From assembly GCA_028583415.1 (NCBI GenBank), contig CM053266.1:29512942-29576941 (forward strand): a stretch of 64,000 nt of DNA. Reading direction: 5' to 3'. The notes under the pieces are model-generated. The model ran no database searches and was not told the origin of the DNA. It saw only the letters and a list, made by a program, of their open reading frames with translations. Numbering within the stretch: position 1 is the stretch's first letter; every line of letters begins with the position of its first letter. Of the stretch, positions 1 to 12,198 are shown in pieces. The position numbers and the translations under genes are program-made. This DNA is from Protea cynaroides. Taxonomy: Eukaryota; Streptophyta; Magnoliopsida; Proteales; Proteaceae.

Positions 1-150
1 TTGTACATGATTTATTAGAATGCATTCAAATATTTATGTTTACGCACTCCTAAGTGGGAGACCTCTCCACTGTATGAACATTTTATTGTGGACTTGAACC
101 CTTAGTTTACTACTTTTTTGATGTACAAGACTGACTTTTTTGTTTGACAG

Positions 151-975
151 CTACGCGACAACATAAACAAAGGTCTTAGGAAGTGGGAATGGTTCAATTT
201 TGGGAAAGACACCTCAACTTTAAAGCCATATCATCTCGAAGCCCTATGTGGCCTTCAGAACATGCGCCTTTGTCCTGGTTTGTTGAAAGCGGTCGCCAAA
301 TTCTGGGACCCCTCAATGCACGTTTTCAGATTTGGTGATGCAATGATGTGCCCTACAGTGGAAGAATTCAGGGTATGTCTGATGTACCCTTACAGGGAGA
401 AGATCTTCAAACCTTCACATCGAAACAAATACACTCAGAAGATCCGAGAACACTTCAAGTGGAATAAGGAAGAGGTCAAAGTTTTCTTCAAGAACGGGGG
501 ATTAAACATCCAGGAAATGACTAAAAAGTATGCACGCAAAGACCCTGAGGACTTCCAAGCAAAGGTACAGAGGGGAAGAGTATTCATCTACTGCATGATC
601 GCCCGTTACATGCTAAGAAGCCAAAAGCGCACAGAGTCCCCTACCATAGTGGACCTCATTATCCATGCTAATGATGGTGGCGATATTATACCAACTGTAT
701 TGGCAAAAACTTTGAACGGCCTTGATGTGATGGCTAGGCGTAACAGCAAGTTCGATTTGGATCGATTCATAGTGTCGCCACATTTACTGCAGTGTTGGCT
801 CCTAGAGAGATTAAGTTTGATTCCAACTCTACAAGTTCCTAAGTTCACATGTAGCCAATACTGGAGGAGAGCCAATGGTGCAGACTTTCACGAAGAGACA
901 GATTGGCCAAGATGGCTCACCATGATCAGATCTGCAGACATCCGGTGGGGTTGTAGCTGGTGGAGAGAGAATTAA
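151..975 (+). pseudogene. DUF7745 / plant-mobile-domain-like exon
   Basis: An open frame runs from a good splice acceptor (tttgtttgacag, ending at 150) to a stop at 973-975, about 274 codons; the first internal Met is at 262. The protein has the tryptophan-rich, helical character of the DUF7745/plant mobile domain proteins (WxWFNFG near the start, then TVEEFR and a basic middle). These are numerous in plant genomes and often sit in or beside retrotransposons. A second frame at 960-1232 overlaps the end by 16 bp and could be a frameshifted tail. Any 5' exons lie outside the window. No molecular function is established for the family. The context (tandem array and LTR-like DNA downstream) suggests a transposon-associated copy, probably decayed. 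Family assignment is by recognition of overall pattern, so moderate confidence. Confidence 0.5.
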
Positions 976-1596
976 GTCGTGACGAGCACCCTGGTGGCAC
1001 TCATGTTCAATTTATGGGTCTTACACATACGACGTTCTACTCTCCAAATCGACTTCATCAACAACATGGCCTACCACCTCCTGTACATGAATCTCTTGAT
1101 GAGCCATTGCCTTGCAGGGAGCTAACACAGGATTTGGTTCAAAATATTACCTCTGCTTGGGAGAATCGGTCCACCATGGTTTTGACTAGAACCCTGCCTG
1201 TTGTCTCCCCCATCCAAGTGTTTGTCCCTTAGGGATATCCCAGGTCCTCTGTTGCCTGAATTAACAATTCTCTATCCTTAATTGCACTAATGTTTACATT
1301 TAGTACGTTGGCATTGTAATGTTTGCTTCTGACGTTGAATGAAAATCTTCACATTGTTTATCTTGGTTATTCCATCATCATTTAATGCCTTATTCATCTT
1401 ATAATTGATGCTTGATATCTGTCTCAGATCTTTAACTCTTGTATATTTTGTCTTGAGCTTGTCTATTTTTTATTCATCCCGCGCATTGTCGGCGAATCTC
1501 TTGTGGTTGGGGTCCTATAGAGTATAGGAAGTCCTAGCTTTTGTCTGACAAACTTTGATAGTTCACGATAATGCGATCCCTATTCATGGAGGCACT

Positions 1597-2070
1597 GAAA
1601 GCTCGCATTCGATTCTGACTTTGAGGCTCGCGTGTGCAAGGTGTTAATTTCGCTTTTGAGATTTTGTTCCATTGTTGTGGAATACTCTCCCCGAGTGGTT
1701 TCGCTAAATGCGTGAAAGCTCGCCTTCGATTCTGACTTTGGGGCTCGTGTGTGCGGGTGTCAGTTTCGCTTTTGAGATTTAGTTCCGTTGTTGCGGAATA
1801 ATCTCCCCGAGTGGTTTTACTAAATGCGTGAAAGCTCGCTTTCAATTCTGACTTTGGGCTCGCATGTGCGGGGTGTCAGTTTCGCTTTTGAGATTTAGTT
1901 TCTTTGTTTCGGAATAATCTCCTCGGGTGGCTCCGCTAAATGCGTGAAAGCTCACCTTCGATTCTGACTTTGGGGCTCATGTGTGCGAGGTGTCAGTTTC
2001 GCTTTGGAGATTTGGTTCCGTTGTTGTGGAATAATCTTCCTGAGTGGTTCCACGAAATACGTGAAAGCTC
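1597..2070. repeat. Tandem array, four copies of a 116-117 bp unit
   Basis: The word gaaagctc recurs at 1597, 1714, 1830, 1946 and 2063, giving periods of 117, 116, 116 and 117 bp. Each unit also holds a gattctgactttg block, a cgcttt(t/g)gagattt block and a cc(c/t)gagtggtt block. Short frames on both strands here are by-products of the repeat. Arrays of this unit size are common in the 3' untranslated region of Ogre/Tat gypsy elements, which fits the LTR-like sequence downstream, but that link is inference. Confidence 0.9.
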
Positions 2071-2229
2071 ATCCTTTTTTTTCGGATCCATTTTGAGAGT
2101 TCCAAGGTCGCCAAGGCCACTACTCAAGAGAGCCCTTGTCTGTTTTACTTAGCTTTTCAATAATGGTTGTGGTAAAACTAGGGTCTTCTTGTCTTCAGCC
2201 TCAATTAGTACAACTTTGACTGAAGAGGG

Positions 2230-2315
2230 GTATCTATCAGCACCCCGATTTTGTCACTGCAGGAATCTCCGCTCTCATTGGGGCACCATACGCAATGAGA
2301 GGGGTGTATCAATAA

Positions 2316-2352
<37 letters not shown>

Positions 2353-5300
2353 AAGAGAGTGGGGGGTAAGTTGGGCACAAAAGGGATAAAAAAAACGATA
2401 AAACCCTAAATCAAAGAGGACGAAAGAGAGACGAAGAGAAAAAAAAGGGAGAAGGGGAGAGAGGTGGTGAGGGAGAGAGTTGCAGGGGAAGAGGGGAGGT
2501 CGACACCTCATCCCTCATCCCTAAATTCCCTCCCCCAAAATTCGGCAGCCCCAACCTACCTACCCAACCGTTGCCGCCTCTTCTTGAGCCAACTGCCAAC
2601 TACACTGTAGATCTCCCATCGACACCTCACGGCCCAACCATGCTGCCCAGAGGAAGAAATAAGAAGGACCGAAGAAGCTGAGAGGGAGGAGGGGGAAATA
2701 AAAATGGGAATCGGGATGAAGAGGAGGGGGGCTTTCATTCGGTCAGGGAGAGAGAAAAGAGAGGTGAGAGAGGGCTCTCCAGGGGAAAGACTAAAAGGGA
2801 GAAGAGAGTTTTGAGCGGTGGAGAGAGAGGAGAATCGAGAGATGAGAAAGACAGTGAGGCAATGAGGGAGAAGTTCGAGAGAGAAAGAGGGCTGCTACTG
2901 CAGGACACTGGGAAGAAAGGTAGCAGAAGAAGAAATGCAAGAGTGAATGCCAAGAGGACATTCAGTCGGCTATGCAGAGTGAGCTGCAGTTGCTGTCACA
3001 AGGAGATCAAGGAGAAGAACTGGCCAACCATTTGAAGTAAGGAGGAGAAGAAATCGTAGGAAGGAAGGAGGACTCTCTGCTGGCGGATCCGTTTGGGTGA
3101 ACTCGATTCCACTGTTTTGCCTTACACATAGCCAGGCATTTTCGTTCCCTTCAGATTTTATTTAAATCCTTCCATGAAGTTTTCTTGATCCTTTCCATGT
3201 GGTTTCTCTGATTTTTGTTGTTGTTTTTCCCCATACCAGTTAGCTGCGATGTAAATATTTTTAGATATGAGTTGGCTCTGAGTTTCGATTTTGTTGGAAT
3301 TTGAAGATGGTTAAGCATTTTGGTTTGCTTATTCGAGTGTTTTTTTTTATCCCCTCTTTCTCTCAAGGTCTACTGTTATGAGTATTAGGATCATTTTCTT
3401 TATTTATTTTTTTTTCTTCCTTCTCTCTAGTTATCAGTTACAGTTAGCTAGTTATGTTATAGTTCAATCAGTGGATTTAGAATTTCATTTTGGGTTTCAT
3501 TCGGGGCAGGCGTTAGTAGGGTTTCAGATTTTTTTTTTTTTTATAGATTAGGTGTATATGATGAGGGGAAATTGTTGAAGTTAATGGATCCACTTGGTTC
3601 TTGGACACTGAGTTGTTGAAGAGATTACTCTATTTCTTTGTTTTGAGTTGAGACATTGTAGCAACTGGAAATCTGTGTGGGGATTACAAGAGTAAGGAAG
3701 GATGGCTTGTGAATGTTCCCCATATTTCCTTGACCTGAATCCGGATTCAGGTATTTTTTTTTTTTTAGGTGTTGCCTTTGTTTGTCTGAAACTTGATTTG
3801 GATCAGAAAAGGCATTTGGTAGGTTTCGGACTTCTTCACAAGCTCATGTCTAGGAAGTCCAATTAGGATTGAATGTGAATGGTCTCGGCTAGGGAGGAGC
3901 AAGAGTTTTTTTTTTGGGGGTTAATGTTATGATCCGATAAAGATGAACCTCTTTATGCTCTTATTCTTTTATATCATCTTTATTTTCCTGGTTTTTGTCT
4001 TTGCTGCTCCTCTTTTCCTTTTCCAGTAATGTATTGAGTTCAGGTTTGCATTTGGCCAAAGTGGTCCTTTATTGCTAGTCCGGTTGGGTTATTCCTGATT
4101 TGGTTGGGTTTAGGTATTAGGTTTGGGTTTAGTTCTGATTAGGCCTAGTCTGGCCTGATTTATGTTGGACCTGGTTCAAAGGGATTTAGGTTAGTTTAAG
4201 GTTGGTCTGGCTTAGTCCAAGTTTAGTTTGGTTCAGGTTTAGATGGTCTAGTTTAGGTTTAGGATGGTCTGGTTTTAGGTTAGACAGGTTTGGTTCCATT
4301 TAGGTCAGAGTTGAGTTTATGGGTTGGTTTGGTTTGGTTCATCTGGCTTAACTTGAGTTGGTTTGACCTAAGCATAATTTGATTACATGTATAGATTCAT
4401 GATAATTTGATCGTATGCTTAATGCTTATATCTCTATCACCTGTGCTTGAATCACATATTGATTTTCGTATGTTTCTCATGTTAGATATTAATAAATGTA
4501 TGTATAGGTAGCTTAGATATTAAATTCATTATTGAATCTATGTCTCCTACCCCTTCCCAAGTGATGTATTCTTACTCTTAATACTTCATTGTAATAGATG
4601 CATGTTAGGATCCACACTTCCCGTGATGTGACTGGCTAGCGGACTCCAAAGAGTCCAATCCGTTGTAGGCCCATTTAGAATAAGGTCCACCCAACCCTAG
4701 GATTGGCTCCAAGAGTATGGGAAATCATTGTATCGAAACGTATTAATGAAAATGTACGATTGGGTAGATGTATGCAATAGGATTGGTGGCCTGACGGATG
4801 GTCCACCTGGATACCCCAGAAATGGGATGTAAGAGAAGTTTAGCAAACCCCGTGTGTAGGGAGCTGAGGCATTTGGCCTTTCCTGAGTGTTACCACGCAT
4901 GTCCATGGCTCGTCAATCAATGAGAATTACGTTTGACCTGATTCTTGAGGGACAAAGGTCTTGAGGGTTGCGTAGGCTACGGGGGAGTTTGGTCACTCCA
5001 CGCTCAATCAAATTGAAGTAAGTTTCATGTATTATGAAATTACCTCAGTGAGGGGATTTTCTTATGATGGGGAATACCTCTACACTGAGATGGGTCCAAC
5101 TGTTGTACGGACATCTCTCACTATCAGCTGTGTTCCATGATTATGAGAGCATTCATCGCTTGGAATGCGTTCCAATATTTTGGGAGTGCCCCTCTTCTTG
5201 TACACACCTGGTACGTACACACCCGCCCGAACTACGTTTGGCCTGATTCTCGCTGCACAGGGATACGTAGACGGTCTGGGATTTTCCCAGGCCTCGGTCA

Positions 5301-5770
5301 TATGTTGTATATCATTTTTTTCTTTTTTTAGATGCATGATTAGGCCGTTCATTATATTCTTTAATTCATTTTGTGATTATTTTCTTATTTAATTTGTTTA
5401 ATTTCAGCTTATGCATGCATAGTTAGTAAAGGATTAGAGATCAATTTAGGATTCCCCCTTTTACCTTGTACTGTATTTTGATAGCCCCAAGTGTTCATAA
5501 ATTATAAGAAATGATAGGATTTAGGGAGACCGGTTCAACCGGATGAGTTGGGTGCCTAACACATTCCCAACTCGTAATTTGGCACTTATCCGCCTTTGGT
5601 GAGACGAGATAATCATTCTATTTGCACGAGTCATTAGTATCACTCCATTGAGGGACATCATTTATAGGTCCTAGACCTTATCTAGGTGGCGACTCCAGTC
5701 TTCTTACCCTCCACTGGCATGAATGGATGGGATTTGAAGGTGAGAACTTTCCAGATCCCAGTTTGAGTGT
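2230..5770 (+). mobile_element. Ogre/Tat-like gypsy LTR region (borders unclear)
   Basis: No gene is visible. The stretch holds an (AT)n run (2320-2350), a GA-rich block (2400-3060), a degenerate ggtttagg-type block (4080-4360) and two related motifs of the kind tacgttTG(A/G)CCTGATTCT followed by a cgta(g) element, at about 4927-4985 and 5232-5272. In my recollection the acgt...cctgattct...gatacgtag pattern is typical of plant Ogre/Tat LTRs. A ggtggcgactcc motif at 5692-5703 resembles what often follows such LTRs. I could not find a matched LTR pair or target duplication, so both ends are guesses. Confidence 0.35.
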
Positions 5771-5964
5771 AATGAGGGTAGACAACTTTAACTACATGAA
5801 AATTCAATTTTAAAAATGAGGATAAATCAAATTCTTAAATATTTTCCCTGGTCCTCACACTTACCTCATCTTGTGATTTCTTCATATAACTGGTTCACTT
5901 GAATCGATTATGATGGAAAGACCGGTCATGACAAGAGAATGTAAAGTTAGACGGGGTCCATGGC

Positions 5965-6449
5965 GTGCAGATCTTACAACATTGGCGTAAAATTAATGTG
6001 GATGGATACTCATTAGGCAACTCAGGAGATTCTGGTACCGGAGGGGTTATTCGTAATCATACAGGTAGGGTGATGTGTGCCTTTGCGATCTATCTAGGTG
6101 TTGGCACTAATTTTTATGCCGAGATGTGGGCAGCAATACATGGACTACAAGAAGCAATGAAATTAGGATTTCAAAATCTGTGGATGGAGAGTGACTCGGA
6201 ATCTGTTGAGGGTTGAGATACAATAAGATTCCTTGGAAATGTCTTCAATTTTGGAGACATGTTTCGGAATCTATTTGACTCTTTTCAAATGATACACACA
6301 GCTTTAGAGAGGTAAATCCAGTGGCTGATGAATTAGCCAAGTCTACAGCGTTATCTAGAGTTTTAGAAAGATGGAATCACTGTCCAGATATATGTGCAAG
6401 GGAGGTTGTATGGGATGCTTCGAGAAGACCTAGATTTCATTTCAAGTAA
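5965..6449 (+). pseudogene. LINE-type RNase H domain, frameshifted
   Basis: The first frame (5965-6216) reads like the N-terminal half of the RNase H domain (RVT_3 type) found at the end of plant L1-like LINE ORF2: a VDG aspartate, then GGVIRN, then YAEMWA with the catalytic glutamate, then ESDS with the next aspartate. The C-terminal half, with the NPVADELAK motif that supplies the last aspartate, follows in another frame at about 6300-6350 and ends before 6450. The break near 6215 makes it a pseudogene. An A-rich run after 6570 could be the LINE tail. No reverse transcriptase is seen upstream, so it is a 5'-truncated copy or a captured RNase H gene. Confidence 0.7.
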
Positions 6450-6900
6450 TTGTTTTTTGTTTTCATGGGGGTGCTCCTGCTAATGGTAATGCCGAAGGTG
6501 GGGCCCTCTGTGATTTTTTATATATGTAATTTTCTTCTATTTTAATTTAATATATTATTCTGATCTTTAGCCCAAAAAAAAGGTCAAGAACACATTCTGA
6601 GGTGACAAAAAAAGTGTTAGTATGCATTATTAGTCTTGGCTCATGGAATGCATTCTTTAATATTCCCATTGTGGACAAGCATATTTCATATGTGTATTCA
6701 CGTGTATTTCGATTTTGCATACACTTATGAAATGATAAAATTATCATCATTAAAATAAAAAATGTTTTATAATAAGAGAGCAAAAATATAAGGTTATAGT
6801 TTGAAGGATGTCATTAAGAAAATTCCCAAGTTAAAACTAGGCCCAATAGATTTACTAGACCCAATGGTTCACAAAACTAGATGTGTTTTCTTTTTTGTTG

Positions 6901-6904
<4 letters not shown>

Positions 6905-6991
<87 letters not shown>
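6905..6991. repeat. (AT)n microsatellite
   Basis: An uninterrupted AT dinucleotide run of about 87 bp. Frames crossing it are meaningless Ile-Tyr repeats. The hAT-like element begins at its right edge and more AT repeat resumes at 7652, so the element probably landed inside the microsatellite. Confidence 0.95.
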
Positions 6992-6993
<2 letters not shown>

Positions 6994-7652
6994 GGGTGTC
7001 AACGGGCCAGTCCGAGCCAGTTTTGGTCTGGACTAAATCGGTGTCGGGTTTTATAAGCCCAGCCCAAAATATATCCATTAAGAGTTCAGGCTGGGTTGGG
7101 CTACGCTGGACACAATAACTAACGGATTGGTTCGGTGTCGGTTTGTTATCGGGCTAGGCTTATTGAGGTGATTTCGGGTTGGTTCGGTCCGGACCGGGCT
7201 TATCAAGCTTATCAGACTTATTTTATATGTAAGATATATAGCATATTTTATTATTTCTATCTATAAAATTAGCATCATTCCTTCTATATGTATGTAATTC
7301 AATAAATTGTAATAATTAACATATTCTTTTCAACTATAGATTCACATAATCTTTCTGATCAAAAAGTGAACTATAATAGTGTAATATAATCTATCAAAAT
7401 TTAAAACCATTAAAATTAAGAAACTGGGCCCAGATGGATCTTACTGATGTTCAGGTTGGGTATTATTAGTTCGGGTTAGTTCGGGCTTCTTAACAGGTTG
7501 GTCCGGTCTGGTTTCGGTCTGAGCTGAAATGGTGTCGGGCTCTACAAGCCGAGACAGAAATCTGTCCATTAAGATTCGGTTCGGACTGGGTTCGGGTTAT
7601 ATCGGGCTGGCTCGGTCCATGCTACCTGGCCGGGCCCATTTTTGACACCCTT
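6992..7652. mobile_element. hAT-like non-autonomous element, ~660 bp
   Basis: The left end reads taagggtgtcaacggg and the right end reads cccatttttgacaccctta, giving short terminal inverted repeats around aagggtgtcaa. The interior is made of gg(t/c)tcgg/cgggct-type GC-rich blocks with no coding capacity. Both sides are AT repeat, so a target duplication cannot be recognised. Similar termini with an 8-bp near-perfect duplication are seen at 40180-41348, which supports hAT membership. Strand is arbitrary. Confidence 0.65.
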
Positions 7653-8590
7653 AATATATATATATATATTGGAAAACGGGATTTGATCCAAGACCGGGTT
7701 AACTCAAGACTGCGTTTGGTATGCATTCTAGGTCAAGAATAAATTTTGAGATTACAACAAAAGTGTTGGTATGCATTTTCGGTCTTGGATCATAAAATGC
7801 ATTCTTTAACGGAGCTCATTCTGAACTGTGTTGTTCTTCAGTGTATTGATCATTCGGAGTCTAGATTGGAAATGCCTTAATACTCTTTAAACTTTAATCC
7901 ATTCTCATTCAGTATTAAGAATGCATTCTCTATTATGAGAATATATATCTAAAAATATGTTCTAAGAATATATACCAGCATTACTGTTAATTAAAATTTT
8001 AATTTATACTGATTCAGTATGATTAGGAACGAGGCTAGTCACATGGATGGCCTATTCTAAATATCTAGTTTCCAATTCCTACAAAAGGAAAATAATTAAA
8101 TAAGAGGGAATAAAAGGTAAAGACATAAATGTGGGTATGACTTTTACAAAGAATTGTCCATCAAGAAAATGACAAGTGGAAGTTTCAAATGCATGTGCAC
8201 GAAAAGAATATGCTTACATTTTAATGAAATGTGGCTAAGATTAGAATTCATGTATATCGTCCTGCTCTAGCCAAAGAGAGAGAAGAGCATTCCTAGCTAG
8301 GGCCTAGGGTGTAGTAATTTGCAACCATTCCTTTCCAAAAGGCTTTTTTATTCAGCATGGCTTTAAATTTAGCTATGGATGCAGTATTGGTCATATCCAA
8401 AGTTCATCATATTTTGATTAGGTCGGTGCATATATCCAATTGAAAATTGACATTAGCCCGATCTTTATTAAAATTTATTAAAATGGTTGGGATTGGAGAT
8501 CGATCAGATCCAAAACAAATATAAATCAACTAATTAGATATTGATACCTTGAACCATGCTCTCGTGCAGTTTCACAGAAGTTTCTAATAA
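7653..8590. other. Intergenic, no gene seen
   Basis: AT-rich DNA with fragments such as gcgtttggtatgcattc (7712) and further gaatgcattct words near 7918, as in decayed MITEs. No coding frame with recognisable content on either strand. Confidence 0.6.
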
Positions 8591-10006
8591 GACATGTGTC
8601 TAACCACGTAAATTCACCAAAACTTCTAAATAATGTGATGCATCCCACGCTCACACCTATGTGGTTGTCCCCGACTAACGTACTCTTTATTAAAGTAAGT
8701 CAACAGAATATTTTTAGAAGGTCAGCCCATATTCAAGCCAAAACCCAACCTCAACTCATGGTCCACAAACACTACAACTCATTTTGGCACCAGCATAACC
8801 AAGTCCGGACCAGCCCATATGGTCTATGCTACGAAAACCATTTAGCACATATATTTACTTCAAAGATATTTCGGTATATTTTCATTTCAAATTTTACAAA
8901 ACTTAGTATAGTTTTATGAGCTGAATTTCATGCGACTTTAATATGAGATAAATCCAAGCCATATTTAGGGAGTTATGACTTTTTTACTGAGCATATGTAG
9001 GATATTCTTTTTATGTGCTTTGGTAGATGATGATATAGACACTCTTTTTGAAGCTTCTTTATACATTCTCTACCAAAGTGGTTCTTCATATGGATTGACT
9101 AAGAGAGTCTTTTTAAAGTCTTCTCCTTAAAATAAGTTTCTATGTCTAAGAATAATAATCAATACATATGGATAAATTTTCATATATTGGAATTATTAGA
9201 TCATTTATGTTTAATTTTCTTTCCTTTTTTTCTATTTGCAATCATAATCCTAGAATTATAAGAGATGGTTGAGATTATTTGAAAAGATCTAAAGATTTGG
9301 GAAACCTATAAATAGTGGCTAATTTTCATGTAGTAAATAGTTGTTTTATTAAATGAAATTCTCCCTTGTTGCTATAAGTATCTTTGAACCAAGATTGAAT
9401 TCATTTTTGAACTAAGATTGAGTTTATCTTTTTATTTTGAAGCATTCTTTAGTTTCAAACTTCAATCTAAAAATATTAAAGCCATAGATACCCTTGAAGA
9501 GCAATATAAACCTTTAACAACAACAACAACAACAACAAAATCTAAACCACCTTTTGAAGAGTTGTTAAGCTTTCTCCCCTTAACTATCTAGAAAAATTGT
9601 TTTTGGAATGCCATACCTAGAACCTACAAGAGTTCTCCCTTGAAGCCTTGAAGGAATTTTATTCCATCCAATAAGAGTTGAAATTTTATTATTTTCCTAC
9701 ATCTTAGAAAAATTGTATATCACATTTGGAGTTGATATATATGCTATAAGAGAAGTAAATCACCCTATCTTTACTCCATCAAAAATTACTTTCTTATACT
9801 TGCATCCTGAAAATTTTTCAGACTCATTCTTGCACTTCACGATACTTTTAGTCTATTTTTGTATATCCTCCACTCAGAATCTAGGAAAACATTCTTTACA
9901 ATTTTATAGCCCCATGAATTATCTTTCATTTTCCACTAGAATCAGATCATTCTGATCTATATTGAAGACATTACGGTCATTCTTTTAAAATTATGCAAAT
10001 ATGTTA
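8591..10006. other. Unassigned AT-rich region with TATA-like site and (CAA)n
   Basis: Two short frames (8596-8919 and 9713-9955, +) show no recognisable domain. A cctataaatagtgg sequence at about 9306-9319 is a good TATA-box match and is followed by a long leader-like stretch with a (CAA)n run at 9516-9538. This could be the promoter/leader of a decayed retroelement or pararetrovirus. I could not confirm either. Confidence 0.35.
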
Positions 10007-11472
10007 GAAAAATTTTGATCTACCACCCAAAAAATAAAAAAAAAAAATTTGACCTACTACCCACACTTTTCACATAATTTCATCTACTACCCAAACGTTT
10101 GATAGAAATACTAGAAGAAACCCACTCCATTAGTTGAGTTACATTAGATGATGACATCATCTCAATTTGAAATATTTTGGAACAATATTGCCCTTATTAC
10201 AATATTAAAAGACCATTTTACCCTTAAAGTAAAATTTCACCCTACCCCCAATTTTTCCAACAATAAAAAAAAAAAAAAAACAGAGACCAAGAAGGAAACA
10301 GTGAAGAAAATGGTGACACTCGACGTCGAGATCAAAAAGGTTAGTTCAGAAGCCCTTCATCTCATCTCACTCTGCACTGATTTATTCCTAGGGTTCTTGG
10401 CTGGAAATCTGCGGAGATCGTCGTGGAGAAGGAGCGGAAGACAATGAAGTTGGAGCACATCAGGATGGCGACCAAGAGGCTCCAACCCACTAACGATTTC
10501 CCCATTGATTCTCTCGCGATGCCCTCAAAGACTTCGAATGATCATTCCTTGACGGCCCAGGCTAGATCTGGCCTTACTGCTATCGAGAAAGAGAAGCCAC
10601 TTCCGGTGGGTACGCGTAAGATCGACGATTTCTTCCACAAGTCTTCCAACGAAACCACAAACGATTAGAATGAGTGATTATTGATTGTATTTGACTCTCA
10701 ATTGGCATTTTGGCCACTCTTTGCAATCTCTTTCCTATGAATCTTAATACCAATATATTGTTCTACAAAGAAAAAAAAAACAAGTAAGATGACCCCATCC
10801 TTTTCCTACTTGTTGTTCCCTTCTATTCTCTATTTTCGGTTTCTATTTTGGGCAGTAAACCCAACCCCACCGAAAGCCATTGATCTCCCTCATTCCCTGT
10901 TCTCTACTCTACAAACCTAGTGGGTGTCCTTCTAACCCTAATGCGATCTTGCCTGCTGATTCCTATCCCCAAAACCCATCTTCATTAAGAGCTTGAGGTT
11001 GAAAGCAAACCTGGTTCCATGCGCTACCGTCAGAGCCAGTTACAATAAGCTTATTTCATCTATTTGTTGATGCGTCGGGCTGAGCATGGTTTCCATTGAA
11101 GAGGCCAGTGGGTTACGAATGATATTCTAGGGTTTCAGTTTGATTGACTCATAGGTTTGTCAATTAAAATCCAATGATTTCTGCCTCTCTGTTCTAATTC
11201 GTGAGCATCTTCCCAAAAAAAAAAAAAAGGTTGAAGACAACCTCTTGCTCACGTCATTCCTCTTTTAGTATTCTTTTTTTTTTAATTTGTTATTTTGTAA
11301 TGTCAAACTATACATTTTAACATCTTTCAATTTCAAAGAGGAAGGGTAAAAATGTCAAACTCTATTTTTAGTGTATTCCGTCAGTTAAGTGGGGGCGGGT
11401 GATATTAGGTGAAAAATGTGGATAGGAGGTCGAATTTCGAATACTTATTGGGTGGTAGATCAAAATTTATTT
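10007..11472. mobile_element. Long-TIR (Mutator-type?) element with captured gene pieces
   Basis: The left terminus aaattttgatctaccaccca (from about 10010) is matched in inverse orientation by tgggtggtagatcaaaattt at about 11449-11468. Similarity continues inward, imperfectly, for about 90 bp (tttttcac and ctacccac blocks). The interior holds a retroposed histone-fold pseudogene (10310-10780) and more GC-richer DNA of genic look at 10790-11210 that I could not assign. No transposase is present. I could not find a convincing target duplication, so the exact ends and the Mutator assignment rest on resemblance to the elements at 31.1-33.1 and 51.0-53.9 kb. Confidence 0.6.
10310..10780 (+). pseudogene. 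Retroposed histone-fold DPB3/NF-YC13-like pseudogene
   Basis: Starting at ATG 10310 the frame reads through VSSEALHLISLCTDLFLGFLA, a histone-fold helix. It then shifts by one base near 10405, and the other frame continues with EIVVEKERKTMKLEHIR and a DFPIDSL segment to a stop at 10666-10668. This order matches the small histone-fold subunit related to DNA polymerase epsilon Dpb3 / CHRAC / NF-YC13 of plants. The tail ends GTRKIDDFF, which resembles a PCNA-binding box with its glutamine missing. The segment between the start and VSSEAL is shorter than I expect, suggesting an internal deletion. There are no introns, and a poly(A) run follows at 10771-10780, so this is a processed copy. It lies inside the long-TIR element at 10007-11472. 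Confidence 0.6.
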
Positions 11473-11828
11473 TTGTGTAAGTTTAATTTTGTATAAACTT
11501 ACTCTCTCGGTCCATTCTTTTGAGAAGCCTAAGTTGGCACTTGTATATTCTCATAATAATCTCAATCCATTTCCAATTTTTTGGGTTATTTATCTTCTTT
11601 TTTTTAAGAGAGAGAGAGAGAGGGGGGTGCGGGTGGTGAATAAGAAAAAATTAATCATAATAATCTATAATGAAAAATAAAAAATAAAAAACCTTGAAGA
11701 TCAGATCAAGGGAATGGCCTGAGATTATTATCTTAATCAATACAATTCAAGATCTATTAATGGCGTGAGAAGAAAAAAAATTTATCTACGGGTTAGCATC
11801 AGAATAAAGGAAGTCAACCAAAAGAAGA

Positions 11829-12184
11829 TGTTGGATTGGTGTCTTGTATTCTGTGGGATCCACGAAATTATAAGGGGTAGTATTTGTATTAGGGTATGAG
11901 TCTATTACATGTACGGGGGTAAACTTATAATTGTGGTGGGATTAGGGTTTCTAGGTTTCTCTATATATTGTCTCTGTGTGGGGAAACCTAGGTAAGGTCT
12001 GAGCAAAGGAGGACACTGTGTTAGGTGGAGAGAACTGTAGAGAGTTTTCTTGGCAATAAAGAATCTATGTTTCTCTGTGGTGGAGGTAGGCATTCTGGTT
12101 TGAGTGTTGAACCATAGCAAATCCTGTGTTGTGTGTTTGCTTGATCTACGTCTCTTTCTCATGTTTGCGCGTTCATCCCTAACA
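11829..12184 (+). repeat. 5' LTR of the copia element
   Basis: 356 bp, starts tgttgg, ends cctaaca. It contains a ctatatattg TATA-like motif near 11960 and an aataaag polyadenylation-like signal near 12056. It pairs with 16697-17051. Confidence 0.93.
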
Positions 12185-12186
12185 AG

Positions 12187-12198
12187 TGGTATCAGAGC
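12187..12198 (+). other. Primer binding site, tRNA-iMet type
   Basis: The sequence tggtatcagagc lies three bases after the 5' LTR. This is the classic complement of the 3' end of plant initiator methionine tRNA used to prime copia reverse transcription. Confidence 0.93.

Larger units (their letters stand above)
6582..7815. repeat. Pair of ~90-bp direct repeats flanking a hAT-like element
   Basis: The block beginning ggtcaagaa, followed by acaa(a)aaaagtgtt(a/g)gtatgcatt and gaatgcattctttaa, occurs at 6582-6672 and again, diverged, at 7731-7816. The element at 6992-7652 and the TA run lie between. These look like two copies of one dispersed repeat rather than target duplications. Confidence 0.5.

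Noticed and set aside
6801..7118. A 105-codon frame crossing the TA repeat (and its minus-strand twin)
   Set aside because: Most of it is Ile-Tyr repeat from the microsatellite; the remainder lies in the hAT-like element.
8596..8919. A 107-codon + frame
   Set aside because: No recognisable domain, no splice context, low-complexity surroundings; not called as a gene.
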